Origin: Syngnathus acus
Lineage: Eukaryota; Chordata; Actinopteri; Syngnathiformes; Syngnathidae
NCBI RefSeq assembly: GCF_901709675.1
Contig: NC_051100.1
Coordinates: 1,676,001-1,740,000 of the forward strand
Length of the DNA: 64,000 nucleotides
Reading direction: 5' to 3'
Shown one piece after another: positions 12,801 through 26,647 of the stretch; position 1 is the stretch's first letter, and the number at the start of each line of letters is the position of its first letter. Made by a program: the position numbers and the translations under genes. The notes under the pieces were generated by a model. That model did no database searches, was not told the DNA's origin, and saw only the letters and a program-made list of their open reading frames with translations.

Positions 12801-15800
12801 AGATATCTTTCCAAATTGGTCCTTAGGTAAACAATTCCTGGACTGTGTAACTTGACATCGATTACACGCTATTAGCTGAAAGCCGTTTTTACGACCTCAC
12901 CAATGGGTGTCTGTCGTCTAGACGGGATCATGGTGTGTTTACAGTGCATCGTCTCAAATGCTTGAGATTCCTAAGTAGTTCTTCTTTTCTCCTTTAATAG
13001 GAGATTGGCCTGCACATTCCTCCGCATGATAATGAGTCTAACTGTAGTTGCAGTCGCAGCTACAGTTGTTAGTTACCCCCACCTTTCCGAAAATGGATGA
13101 CTTAATTGAAAGCAGAGCACTGAATTTTACGACAGCCTCGCCAGTTCAACCCCCACGGAGGCCATCTGCTTCTGATTTAGATTTCCTGCATCTCCATCCT
13201 TCAGTTGGCTCAGACGACCGTGGGTCTTGTTAGGGCGCGAGCGCCGGACCATGAGAAAGCTCTCATGGAATTCCATTTTTTTCTCATTACTGTACTTCCC
13301 ACTCACCTGTTCTCTAGCATTAACATCTGAAAACTCTCCAAATCACTGAGCTGCATGTCACATTTCCCAGACGTGAGCTCTTGTGAAGACGTAGGCACAT
13401 CTATCATGACAGGAAACGCAAATCATTTGGCTATGACTCACAGAAAGTCAACCATTTTGAGTTCAGCATACACACGTTGGACTTTTTTGACCAAAGGTAT
13501 GTGCTTCGAGGCTACAAATATTTCGTCGAGGTCACCCTGTCCCATCCATTCAGTTAACTCCTCATGTGAAAAGAGTTAGATAAATACACGTAGAAATGCT
13601 GCCCGCACGTCAGTTTAAGAATTATTTGACTCGAAAGCTGGGGAAGGCAAAATTGTAACGCATCATTTTGTGTTAAGGTCTGTTTTGAAAAGCCCTTGCT
13701 CGGGACACGAACCAAGAAGATTCATCTGTTCCAGTTCTGCCTTTTTTTTGGTTTTGTTTTTACTGTCTGTATTTGTTGTATTTATTGCAGACATAATCTC
13801 ATTAATCCCGCCATAAAAGCTGTGGAAGCTGTATTCTCGTAGGAGGCTGCAGTGGGAGTAGCGCAGTTGTCTCCAGAGAGTCGTGAAGGCTGCGGCGGAT
13901 GTGGGACTTGTGCAGCGTTCTTGTTGCTTTGTGTGTGTTAAAGGGTAACAGGAGGCCAGCGGGACTTTGACAGTCATGTTTGCTTGTGCTCGCGTGTGGC
14001 CGTGTTTAGCATTGAGATCGCGTCGCTGAATGTGTGTTTGTCACTAAAATCGAAGGATGTGGCGATTGAAGCTCGCCTGCCTTCTCTTTGGACACAAAAA
14101 AACCTTCATCTGTAGCCTCCGACGCTAAAACAAACATTGACTTTAGGTGAGCTGCCACTGTCCTTGTCACACGACAAACACAAAGCCATCTTCCCTAACC
14201 GAACCCGTTCAACCGATGTATGGTCCTAAAGCGCCTCTAACGCTCTTACGTAGGTCCACTTAGCTTTTAGATCAGCTTGACTGGCGAGAAAACCAAACAT
14301 AGCCTCCAGTGGAGGCCAACCTCCTGTTTTTCACAACGTGATGACGCAATTCCATTAAAGTGGTCGCGGCTTGTGTGCGTATTATGACTGTTTTGTAAAC
14401 GTTACTTGGGAGCCAACGTAGTGTGCTTATTTTCCTGGAAATGGAGCCTAACTAAAACATTTTGTTGTATTCGCAGCGGAGGAGTTTGAGTTGTCGCCCG
14501 TAGCTCCAAGTGAAATGAAAATGGAGTGTGAATGAATTTGTTAAAATCCCAAAAGATTCCCTTTGTCTGCCAAAACACAAGTGGGTTGAGTCACAAGAGC
14601 CCAGATGTTTTTGAAACATGTTTGGGTGGTCAGTGAAACATGTGATAGCAACTGTGCCTGTTCCAAACATCAGCTTGGTGCGTTTTGCAATGATCCGATC
14701 TGACAGCAACGCAACACTTTGGGAGAGTAGCTCAAGGACACCACAGAGTGATACAAAGGATTACTTTATAGTCGACAAGGGCATAATATTTCATTATTTG
14801 GTCGGGAAATTCGGAAAGTACAGTTGATTGAAGCAAAATTGGACATTGTGATTCAGTTTCAATTGGTTTGCTGTCGAAAGATGATGACAACAAACAAACG
14901 TCAACAAAGCACTTCTGGTGAAATGCTAACAACCTGGAAGGCGGTTTTACTATTACGCAAGATTTTTTTTTTTTGCTAAGCTTGGAAAATAAGACTTAAT
15001 GAGAGGCTATGAATAACTTTGCGAAACGGTCTTTATGTGACGCTGAATTACAAAATTTATAATCTTGTTGGGCGAGGCACTTTTAGCGTGTGACACTAAT
15101 ATAAATTTATATTGTATTCGTTCCAGTTAGTCATACGTTTTGAACTCCTTTTCCTTGCGCCAAATGAATCTGCCCGAAACAAGATCCATGAGTCATCAAC
15201 TTGCAGCGAGGATTTGTTTGCTGTGTGCACATTATGAGCATCTTCCAAAGGGAGCTTCATCTCCTCTGACAACATACAGCTGCAGAAGGAGGCCAAAAGG
15301 AGCTTGGAAGTAGCGTGGAGCCGGAGACGAAAAATCCTGAGGGGAGCTTTTTCTGTCCTGCCGTGATTGGAGCATGCAGGAGAGATTTGATTTGAAATTT
15401 TCCTGAAAATAATTTCTGGCTGTTTGCCTTGCGTTAACTGCGGTCAAAGTTAATACGCCAGGTGCTCGTGATTGGCGTTTTTTTAAACAATCGACCAATT
15501 TTGTTTACCCCAAATATTTTTTTATCTTTTCAGCACACTATGTTGATTCTTAGTCTAAACGTCTCTACTAAGATGATCTGATGTGGACCTCATCGTGTTC
15601 ATTTTGTCGCAATTTTGCAAAATGTAGAAGTAAGAAAAGTTTTCAAAACAGGACATTTTTTGCCCAATGTAGAAATTCTTGAAGGACCTTCTCCCAGCCC
15701 TTTCAACAAGGTGGTGTATTATTATTATTTTTGAAATCCACTGTGTATTTTATTACTGAGGACTTGCACTGGCAGTTAAGAATGCACCCAAACAAAATGT

Positions 15801-16741
15801 CATCACACTTGTCACATTTTCCAGCTTGCGTGTTGTCAGGGCGGGAGATGCGAGACTGACCGTGACTGGGGCGGGGCGGGTGAGGTCATTCGGTTTTGGG
15901 GGCCGCGTTGAAGCGCAGCCGTTGGTGCTTATGGGCGCCTTTGCCGGTGCTGATGCAAAGCGTTGACGTGTGTTAAGACGGCGCCAGATGCTGCTGATTA
16001 GACTTGCTATTACTCACACACAAGCTGGGACGCACTAAGGAAAGCCCGGGAATGTGCATTGCACCCCCGCACCCCCACACACACATTCGTCACCCTATAC
16101 CTTCTATGTGCTCCCGAAAATAGGTGTCCAAAGTCACAGCCGCTAATGAAACCAATGTGAAGTCTTGCAGGGAATTTAACAATGCACCGATTAACACCAT
16201 CAAGTGCAAAGTAAAGATTTGCTTTATTAGGTTGGTTGTTAAGATGTCGCAAGAACTGCAGAATCGAATTTCTGGGAAACTTTGTGGACCATTTCATTTT
16301 GGTTCAAAATGGGGTAAAAATGCAAATGGACCAGGGGAGGGGGGTATTTTTTTCATCAGATGGGATTACACAATGGAATGACTACTTTATGAGTAGCTTT
16401 GTGTTCTGTTCCGTGAGTTAGGTCCAACTTTGCAACGGCTGGCTTCGACATACATTTTATTTGCGAGAGTTCCCTCCCTGGAAGTGTCCAAAATCAAGTT
16501 GCCAACACGGAATCAGGGAAGCGCACTCCTCCCAGCTCCATTTCTCTCACGCGACTGTTCCCAATCATCTCCCTCACGAGAATCATAGCAATGATTTCAT
16601 CCCGCAGCTGCAATGGAAGTGTGCATCATTTACGCAAGCACGCGCCGAGCCAACCGCATCCGTCCGAGATTGATGACTATTGTTTAATTAGTGATGAAAG
16701 GGTAGACACGCCTGTTTGTCAAATATTATCATAGCGGCTAA

Positions 16742-18745
<2,004 letters not shown>

Positions 18746-21655
18746 ACGTCTCCCGTCGCTGTGGCGTGACGAGCCAAGAACGCTTTCGCGGTCATCCTCC
18801 ACTCCATCATCGACCCTCAAATCTAGCAATGGTGTTAAGAGATGACAAAAAACAGAGGAATGCATTTGTGTAAATCAGCTTCTTGCGTGGGAAAGCCTTT
18901 TCAATTATTTTCTCATTAGGCTCATTGATTACCTCATTTTGGGGTTTGTCACCTTTGTGTTTACAGAAATCCGCCTTCCATTTCCCTGCCAAGTGAAGTG
19001 TGTCCATGCGTGCGTTGTGTACATCCACACGCAAACACGACATTGCCACATTTAGGGTCAACAGCACATCTTTATTTACTGTGAATTAACTGAGGGATAA
19101 TGTGCCATACATCCCAAGCTTACATGTGGCCTATTTATTTTCTTATTGTCTAGTGTGCAATTTGACTGGGACAGGAAAACATATATATGATTTTTTGTTG
19201 TTTGTTTGTTTGTTTGTATTCCGCATTGTGCGACTGCTTCCACATCTTTAGAAACTACTGCGGGATTAGTATAGCGCCGTTACGTTATGTGACCATCCGT
19301 GCAGTTCTTTGGGTAAAATGTTTTTAAAGCAAGACTTACTCGTCATGCATAGGCTGAATATATTTCTTGTCGTTTTAGCGCCAGTTGCATGCTTGTCGGA
19401 GGCGGTGGAACTAAATGGAAAGTACTGAATGTTCTGATTGCGGTTTGATAAGTGCAGAGAAGGTCAATGAAGGTTAGCAGGAAAGCAGCCATTTAAAGGC
19501 TGGGCAAGGACAAAATAAAACAAATGAATACGAGGAAAAACGGCTTGAGATACGAAAGAATGCTTGGGCCACCGTGAAAAAAAAAAAGAATTACAGTTAG
19601 GAGGAAAAACATTATATTTTGAGACCTAAGTCTTTAGAAAATCTTCAGAAAAAAAATGCATTTATGAAATGATGCAAAGATGTATTTTCAGGGTGTGAGC
19701 CTAGCTAGCTCGCTAGCTAACTAACTACATGCTAACTGCTAACGGCACTCAGACTCAGAATTGTGTCAATTGCTTTAGCCACATCAGTTAAAGAAAATGG
19801 AAAACTGAAATGGTGCAAAACTCTTTCATGCTATAGTATATTTTTACAACTAAACACTACACATCTCCGTCTTTGCTCATTTCTAGCAATGATCTTCATT
19901 TCAAAACACACTTTACAGGGTCTTAAAGACAGATTGATGAATTAATCTCCATGATAAACATGAACAGTACACTATGTCCTTAAAAGTCTTTTGAGCAACA
20001 AAAGAACACTAAACATCGTTTACTTGATGTCAACATTCTCAGTTGTAGTCACCCACAATGTCGGACATCTTTTTCATGACAATGATGTGCCTGCCCAGTC
20101 AGGTATTACTAGGTTTCCCCAAAATGCAAAGTTTCATCACCACTCATCAGCACAGACGAAACCTGCTTGAAATGTGTTTCTTCTCATGTCCATCATTGGG
20201 AACAATACTTTTTTGTTGTTGTTTTGGGGAGAGCAAACTTAAAAGCAGCCCTGTGAGAACCTTCCATCTGGGCTGACAAGCATTAAAACCTCTAGTATAA
20301 AAAAAATAACCGACAAATGCTGATTTTATACGACAATAAACCCTTGTTTGCAGCATATTTTCGTCTATACCTGTATATATAAATATATATATTGAGGAAA
20401 ATGGTTCCACATCCCTGTACTGGGAACTCACCAGAAGGCCTTTCGAACACACCGTAGTGCGGCAGCCAGGGATGCCTTTTTTTGACATAACCGCAGTGTA
20501 GCGATTAACATAGTTGGCCCGGTGACGATGTAAACGGCACATCAGGAGCAAACGGAAGCAGAACAAACAAATAAATCTCTTCTTTTGTCTTGAATTGACA
20601 TTTATACTTGACTTTTCGATTAGCTTTTCACTATAAAGCCTATAAAAAAAAAAGCGTATATAGATGTGTATTTTGCAAAACGTAGAACATTTTATAGCAA
20701 CTTAACTCGAGTTATGACAAATACTTTATGAACGAATATTTATGTATATATGGCCGTCATTTCGAAAGTGTTATGGAATATTAAGCCTTTTGTGTGTGTG
20801 TGTGTTTGTGTATGTGAAGAAGGGCCTTTGCCGCCAAGTAAACGTAGCTGGGAGTTTTCTTTCTTCTTCTTGGAAGTTTTACAATAATCTGCAGAAGTAT
20901 TTATGGATTTTTTTTTTTTTTTTACAACTCTTTGTATAGAATATGCAAACAAATTTACACTACGGAGAAAATATTGATGTCTACTTAGATAATTAAAGAA
21001 AAGAAAAAGCTGGTACATAATTAATCTTTCTCAATTATATTTTTTGTGAATAACTGACATTAGCGTGACATTATGAGCTGAAAATGTATCATTGTTTTGT
21101 GGCTAAAAAAATATATATATTGTGTTAACATGCAGAATGTTTCGTCGCCACTGTATGAGCACGTTAAAACTGTGAGACGCGGCTTGTCTCGAGCTGACCT
21201 ATTATGGGATGTTCCAGTGTTATCGCTAGCTGTTAGCTCACGACAAAGAACTAGTTGAGTTTGCATGTGCATGTCTCCAATGAAGTATTACGTTTGTGCA
21301 ATCTTACCTATGTTACTATTTATTTTTGTTTGGTAGTTGCAGTATTACATTTACAGCTTTTTAAAATACTATTCACAGAATGTATGTAGTGTGTCAACAA
21401 CGAAATGTGTGTATTCTGTTACACAACATTGCAACATGTTTAAAAACAACAACAAAAGTGACTCTTGGGAAGTTGGGAGGTTTTCTGAGAAAAAGGACTT
21501 TCATGGTTCCGAGAGTTGACCGACCGCGCGTCTGTTTTTCATGTCCATGAAACGGCATTCCAAAATGTGCCTTAATTGTTTGCTAGGAAATAATCTTTTA
21601 GTGCTCTAGTGATGTCTACTTTGATGAATAAAAGTCTGACGGAAAGTCTGCCTTC
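18746..21655 (+). other. zcchc24: Probable zcchc24 3' UTR
   Basis: No open frame with coding character follows the stop. The strongest plus-strand cleavage signal is AATAAA at 21627-21632, followed within 50 bases by a GT-rich stretch (TGGTGTGTGGATTTTGTTTG) as a downstream element. The UTR would be about 2.9 kb, which suits a long-UTR gene. Earlier weak signals cannot be excluded. The region holds A- and T-runs and a GCTAGC-rich patch near 19697-19740. Confidence 0.55.
21627..21632 (+). terminator. zcchc24: Poly(A) signal, zcchc24
   Basis: AATAAA hexamer followed by a GT-rich downstream element at roughly 21655-21690. This is the only plus-strand signal in the region with both parts clearly present. 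Confidence 0.55.
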
Positions 21656-21885
21656 TGTTTGGCCTGGTGTGTGGATTTTGTTTGTTTGGATCAAGACAAA
21701 AAGCAGCGCATGGTGGCCATCATCAGACAGGAAAGGGAAGAAAAGCCGACTAAAACAACTTTAGTTGAGCTCACTTTCTGGCAATTAATAATGTGCAGCT
21801 TTTTGCAGACTGATATTTAACATGAGTTTTAGTGTGACAGTCTACACAAAACACCCCATAAATAACAACGTGATCAAAGTTTGCA
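21656..21885. other. Gap between the converging zcchc24 and ppif 3' ends
   Basis: About 230 bp between the two inferred cleavage sites. It contains the GT-rich element of zcchc24 and, read on the minus strand, a GT-containing stretch beyond the ppif signal. No gene is seen. Confidence 0.4.
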
Positions 21886-21900
21886 TGTAGATTTCTGTCA

Positions 21901-21906
21901 TTTATT
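21901..21906 (-). terminator. ppif: Candidate poly(A) signal, ppif
   Basis: TTTATT on the plus strand, that is AATAAA on the minus strand, about 1.1 kb beyond the ppif stop codon. If used, the ppif 3' UTR contains the hAT-like element at 22574-22913. Other signals are possible. Confidence 0.4.
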
Positions 21907-22573
21907 ACAAAAGCAAACCACACACACAGCTTTAGCTTTAACACTCAGTTTCCAAATAACAAAGTGATGACGAAAAAGCAGAAATAAAATGGTAAAAACA
22001 AAATTGTGCAACTAAAGGGGAGATTTCAGAATGAGGAAAGATGTCACAGAGTTTGCACGCACGCATTCCAGCCGTATCGAAAGGCAGGGTGGGCGCCTGA
22101 ATTCTGTCATGTTTGTTACATCTCAAGCTGGAACAACGTGCCAGCGTCTCCACGGCAACCGCGCAACGTGAGAACGCAAACAAACGGTGGTGGAAGGTCA
22201 GCATGCAAACGTTTTTATATTTGAAGGGGGGGAAGTTAGGGGGAAAAAAAACAGTCCAATATTTACTTTCATAAAGTATGAGCTAGATAAACAGCTGCCA
22301 GCCACACGTGTGAGCTCAAAGACATTTTCTGGTGTGGAAGATTGGAGCCAGCGCATGGATGTCACCTGATGTCACTTCCTGCTGGGATGGACAGGAAGCG
22401 GCGGTGTCTAAAAAAAGCCACTGGCTGTTTTCCAGGAAGGCTGCAACGCAGCGGGGGCACGAGCCAATGTCCTCAGAGCGGGAATATGGGCCGCTTATTT
22501 GGCAGGAAGTGGTCGGGGGGATTGTACACTTTAGACTAAAAAGGTCAACCCTGGATTTGTCATCACTTTAGAT

Positions 22574-22913
22574 CAGGGGAGTCAAACTCTTTTTTTTTGG
22601 CGGGCCGCATTGTAGTCATAGTTTCTTTCGGAGGGCCATTATGACTGTCAACCCAAATCAATGTATGAGCACCTCATATTATAGACAGTATAAGCTACAA
22701 AACAGACTGACAAATAACTCGTTTTCAAATCCGACGAGTAAAAAACTAAGTAAAAACTGGACAAATATTAAAAAAAAAAGATATTTTTAAAAGTGAAGAC
22801 AATTTGCAATTCTAGTAATGACACATGGATTTGATGCACAATTTGTCTTTGCGGGCCACATAAAATGATGTGGCGGGCCGTATGTGGCCCCCGGGCCTTG
22901 AGTTTGACACCTG
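22574..22913. mobile_element. Non-autonomous hAT-like element (MITE)
   Basis: The left end reads CAGGGGAGTCAAACTC and the right end, reversed, reads CAGGTGTCAAACTC, giving terminal inverted repeats of about 14-16 bp with the CAGGG-type ends of hAT elements. GGGCCGC and GGGCCAC subterminal blocks lie just inside each end, as in a common fish repeat family. The hexamer CTTTAG occurs at 22566-22571 and again at 22916-22921, probably the remnant of an 8 bp target duplication. There is no transposase frame; the interior is AT-rich. It sits just downstream of the ppif stop codon. Confidence 0.75.
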
Positions 22914-22990
22914 TGCTTTAGCTGAATGACACAAGAAAGAAATACAAGATGCATACGATTTGGAGAAGTCCTTTCATCCCAAGTGGAAAT

Positions 22991-23126
22991 CTATTTGACT
23001 TGCCCGCAATCTGCCACAACTATTTTCTTAATTACGCCGCCATCATGTAAACCAAAGGTTTCCATTTTTGAGACTACGTCCATACCGGACGTTACGTGTC
23101 CAAAGACCACGTGCTTGCCGTCCAGC
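22991..23126 (-). CDS. ppif: ppif coding exon 6 with stop
   Basis: 136 bp encoding [20 protein letters not shown] onward to [10 protein letters not shown] and TAG (22993-22991). It carries His151 of the active site and the conserved C-terminal cysteine (Cys186). Confidence 0.95.
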
Positions 23127-24907
23127 CTGCCGACAAAACATAGGAAATGTATTGCAAGAAGCATATTTCAGGGAGATTTTAAAGTTGGAGACTTTTCATG
23201 GTAGCCTATGAAATGGACAATTATGGGAAAAATACATGACTGAATCTTGCCTTGTCAATAGAAAACTTTATACTGTAGTTGGGAAAAATATGAGATATGC
23301 AACGATTAAAATTCATTATCAAATCTATCACAAATTATTTGTGATACTCCATAACCTTTTTGTTGTTGTTGGACCACAAATCAGCCACAAAAATTTGGGG
23401 GGGGGGTTCATTCTAATCAGTGGTCTTAGCCAAACTCCAACCTAGCATTCCGCTAATGCTAATGCAACTCCTCATGCAGCATCTGTGCTTTCGTTCACTT
23501 CACGACCTTCAGAACGGCTCAGGAGGTTGCGTTTCATCCTTTTTTTTTTTTTTTTTTTTTGCTGATTTCATTAACAGTTGTTTTTTGGTTTTCTGTTACA
23601 GTTCTCAAAATGGTTATGTCATCAACATTAAATGCATTGTGCAACTCCTGGTTAAGTTCATTTTACACTGTTAAATGCACCCAATGAAGTGAGCAGTCCC
23701 TAAATGTTAATGTATTACAAATTAAAAAAAGTTTTACCATTCCGTTTTTGTAGTGCTGATAAAGAACTGGGATCCATTGGTGTTTGGGCCTGAGTTGGCC
23801 ATTGACAGAGTCCCTGCACAAAATGGATGAAAATAAACACAATCTTAAAAAGATGTGCTTAAAAAATAAAAATAAAGATTTAATTTGGGCACGATTTTGT
23901 TTTGTGACTTGGTCATTTCAAAAGTGAAAAGGTTTGGGCACCCCTGCATTATATGATGCACTTGCAAGTTTGCATAAAGAATACCTGGTCCTGGTATTCA
24001 TTGACACCAACAAGCATGAAATAACTGACATTAAAAGAAAAAAAAAAAACAGCAAAAATATTTTGGGGAGTGAACTCAGATGCCAGCAGATGGCAGCAAA
24101 GGATTACTTTTGTTCAAATGAAACCCCTCAACTCACTTTTAGTTCCTTGGGGTCAAGGTACAGTTTAATTGCATTATTAATGTTAGAAAATCAGGAAATG
24201 GCAGAATTTGTGGATGTGGAACTGCAAATACAAGAAACCACTTACAAGAAAAATAATATAATTGTAGAAAATATTTAACGCACCTGCTCCAGTGTGTTTT
24301 AACTTAAAGTTCTCATCCTTGAAGGTTTTTCCATAGATAGATTTCCCTCCGGTACCATTGTGTTTGGTGAAATCTCCTCCCTGTGACACACACACACATC
24401 ATCAACAAGAAAACTGAAAGAAACAACATGAAAAGTATCTTTTGTAATCTGCATGACAGTAATCTTACTTGACACATGAACTGTGGTATGATCCTGTGGA
24501 AAACACCCCCCCTGTAGCCAAAGCCATGCTCTCCTGTACACAAAGCTCTGAAGTTTTCTATGGAATAAAACACATTGATGAGTCTTTATACAGTTGGAAT
24601 GACCTTCGAATGTTGTTTTTACCTGCAGTCTTTGGCACCACATCTGCATTGAGCTGTAAGATCAATAGCAAAAGAATCACATGGTGTTTACAGGCGCCCT
24701 GCAGGGGACACTAAAGGTCCTGTCAAGAGGCTAAACATGCTATCAAGATGGTGAGCGAGCTACCTCAATGATTATCCTCCCTAGCGGCTCACCGTCCGCC
24801 TCGATGTCCAGGAACACGACGGGGTTCTCGGCCGGACCGGAGGAGAGCAGCCTTGCTGTGGCAATGCCCAGCGGGCTGAATTTGATTCGGTTTTTGACGA
24901 CAAACAT
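22991..24907 (-). CDS. ppif: ppif, peptidyl-prolyl cis-trans isomerase F (cyclophilin D), complete
   Basis: Six coding exons on the minus strand: 24907-24764, 24653-24623, 24557-24469, 24380-24284, 23813-23738, 23126-22991. They give 573 bases, 190 residues and a TAG stop. The sizes of the second and third exons (31 and 89 bp) are classic for cyclophilin genes. Residues 1-23 form a basic, amphipathic, Ser-rich presequence suited to mitochondrial import, shorter than the human one (207 residues in total). All active-site residues of cyclophilin A are present, shifted by 25: Arg80, Phe85, Met86, Gln88, Phe138, Trp146, His151. The C-terminal ADCGQ keeps the cysteine corresponding to the redox-sensitive Cys203 of human cyclophilin D. 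The enzyme isomerises Xaa-Pro bonds in the mitochondrial matrix and sensitises the permeability transition pore. The assignment to ppif and not another cyclophilin rests on the presequence and on the zmiz1/zcchc24 neighbours. The start ATG has A at -3. Confidence 0.95.
23127..23737 (-). other. ppif: ppif intron 5
   Basis: 611 bp GT-AG intron with a long T-run at 23541-23561 on the plus strand and a G-run near 23398-23407. No gene or complete transposon seen. Confidence 0.85.
23738..23813 (-). CDS. ppif: ppif coding exon 5
   Basis: 76 bp encoding [20 protein letters not shown] and TKTE, with the last two bases starting the Trp146 codon. Phe138 of the active site is here. Confidence 0.95.
23814..24283 (-). 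other. ppif: ppif intron 4, with a possible hAT end
   Basis: 470 bp intron. Positions 23931-23946 read GGTTTGGGCACCCCTG, the typical right-hand end of a Charlie-type hAT element. No matching left end was found, so at most it is a truncated remnant. Confidence 0.5.
24284..24380 (-). CDS. ppif: ppif coding exon 4
   Basis: 97 bp encoding [20 protein letters not shown] and [12 protein letters not shown]. The acceptor follows a TG-rich tract (GTGTGTCACAG). Confidence 0.95.
24469..24557 (-). CDS. ppif: ppif coding exon 3
   Basis: 89 bp encoding the [17 protein letters not shown] core and [11 protein letters not shown], which contains catalytic Arg80 and substrate-pocket residues Phe85, Met86 and Gln88. 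Confidence 0.95.
24623..24653 (-). CDS. ppif: ppif coding exon 2
   Basis: 31 bp micro-exon encoding [10 protein letters not shown] plus one base of Glu59. The size is the same as in other vertebrate cyclophilin A-type genes. Confidence 0.93.
24764..24907 (-). CDS. ppif: ppif coding exon 1
   Basis: 48 codons from ATG (24907-24905). It holds the transit peptide ([20 protein letters not shown]) and the first cyclophilin strand, ending GRIIIE. Donor GT at 24763-24762. Confidence 0.93.
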
Positions 24908-24925
24908 CGTAGCTTCGGCTTTAGC

Positions 24926-24952
24926 TTAGCACGTCGCAGCTGTGACGCCCAT
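24926..24952 (-). promoter_or_regulatory. ppif: Upstream ORF before ppif
   Basis: On the minus strand an ATG at 24952 opens an 8-codon frame (MGVTAATC) that ends in TAA, 18 bases before the ppif start. It is in the same frame as ppif but separated by that stop. It can act only if transcription starts upstream of 24952, which the sequence does not show. Confidence 0.4.
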
Positions 24953-24961
24953 GCTGGCGTG

Positions 24962-24969
24962 TGACGTCA
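24962..24969 (-). promoter_or_regulatory. ppif: CRE/ATF palindrome in ppif promoter
   Basis: A perfect TGACGTCA octamer 55 bp upstream of the ppif ATG. A second, near-perfect copy (CGACGTCA) lies at 25002-25009. CREB/ATF factors bind such sites; use here is inferred from position. No TATA box is evident. Confidence 0.5.
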
Positions 24970-25533
24970 TGGAGTCTTAAAAGGAAGCGGAGGTTTAACA
25001 ACGACGTCATGCGGCAGAAGGAAGTAATGCAAGGACGTCTTGGAAAGACACGTATTAATTGGGTTAGACTTCATGAAACGAAATTTAAGTCTATTGTTAT
25101 ATAACATTTTAATAAAACGATCATAGGTACCCTGTATTTTCATTTTAATCATGTACAGTGCTGAGTGAGTCTCGTGAGAAATTCTAACTGAGAAATGATT
25201 AAATGTATTTGTAATTGATTAAATCATTATTTGAATATTTTTTATCAATCAAAATTAAAAATAAATATTTTATATATATATATATATAATAGAAGTTGTG
25301 TAGGTGGTGATAGGGCATTTTACAGCATATCCCTGTGACATTTTATTTTCTGAAATGAATTAAACAACTTGTGCAAAGCATCAGTGTGAAATAAATTAGC
25401 AGTATCTCCTATCGTGACAGTGACTAGTCAAGCCCCAAATAATGCTTAAAACAAATTTTCGGTTACAGTTTAGAAACAGTTAAATTTGAGCATCAAGAGG
25501 CACGTCCAACATTGTGTTTCATCGGAATACATA

Positions 25534-25539
25534 TTTATT
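25534..25539 (-). terminator. zmiz1: Candidate poly(A) signal, zmiz1
   Basis: TTTATT on the plus strand, AATAAA on the minus strand, before a TGT-containing stretch. It is the most distal minus-strand signal before the ppif promoter. It would give a 3' UTR of about 2.3 kb. Other signals could be used instead. Confidence 0.35.
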
Positions 25540-26633
25540 AGATAAATATTAGGATGTCACGTCATCTAACTACATACAGATTTGCAAGACTAAAAATCAC
25601 AATGTTTGTCTGACCAATATGAACTGACACCAAGAGAGAGAAAGACAACTGCCACTTGTTGTGCCAATCACTTCAGATTGTACCTTTATAGTGTTGTTTG
25701 CCAAATTGCATAAAAACTATAAATTGGACATGATGACTTTTGTTTTCCTTTACAAACTCTAAAGCTTTGTCTCCAAGTCCTAATGAAGGGCGTGAATCAT
25801 TTTGTAGCACCTTTATAAAGTACACAGGCCATAGAGAAATACACAGAATAATTACACAAAGGGGAAAAAAATGTATTTTGTGTCGTGGGCCCCCCCTCCA
25901 TGCAAGGGAGGGCTTACATAAAGTCATTTACATGAATGAACAGGCGAGGTGAGCGAGGTCTGCGATCGTCAAACATGATTTCAATTGGGACGTCTGACAG
26001 GAGGATGCAAGCTTTACAAATTCTAAATACACTATGCACACTCCCTCTGGAGAAAAATGAATACATTTCTGTTAATGGGTCTCTATTTGTCATTTACATT
26101 ATTTACACACATGCGCGCGCGGGCGCACGCACGCACATCCCCTTACAGTCACAACCTCGCAATCCACTCTTGCTTTTTTCTTTTGCATGAATTTTTCTTT
26201 CATTGGCTAAAAGTGGACAGTACAATTTGGATGCAAACATGACTGTGTAGGGCGTATCCCAATGCGGCAGTGCATCGTCTTACATTGAAACTCAAAGGAA
26301 TATTCGACAAGTAAAGTAAATCATATTTGGTTTGCATAAAAAGGATTTTTAAAAAAACTATAATGGGGTGAAAACAAATATATTTTGAACTTCACTGACT
26401 GCATCAAACGAGAAGGGGAAAAAAATGTGGTGAAAATACACAAAATGTAGGCATTTTTTGCAACAAACATTTTGTTGTTTAAAAGTATCCAATTAATGTA
26501 TATATGTATACTATATATACTATTTTTGGGGAGAAGATGGGGATTTGGACCTCTAAGCTGCTTTTACACATATTTTAGACACAATACCAACACATGACAT
26601 TTAAAATAAAAAACAAAAATGAAAGGATGACAA

Positions 26634-26647
26634 GGGGGGGGGGGGGG
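26634..26647 (+). repeat. 14-G homopolymer in the zmiz1 3' UTR region
   Basis: Uninterrupted G-run (C-run on the transcribed minus strand). Confidence 0.85.

Larger units (their letters stand above)
24908..25533 (-). other. ppif 5' flank and gap to the zmiz1 3' end
   Basis: The ppif-proximal 120 bp are CpG-containing with CRE-type and GGAAG (ETS-like) motifs. Beyond about 25060 the DNA becomes AT-rich, with a TA run near 25270-25288. If the zmiz1 poly(A) signal at 25534 is used, the two same-strand genes are under about 0.6 kb apart. Confidence 0.5.

Noticed and set aside
23881-23946. Possible second hAT element in ppif intron 4
   Set aside because: Only one end (GGTTTGGGCACCCCTG) is visible; without a left terminus or target duplication it cannot be called an element.
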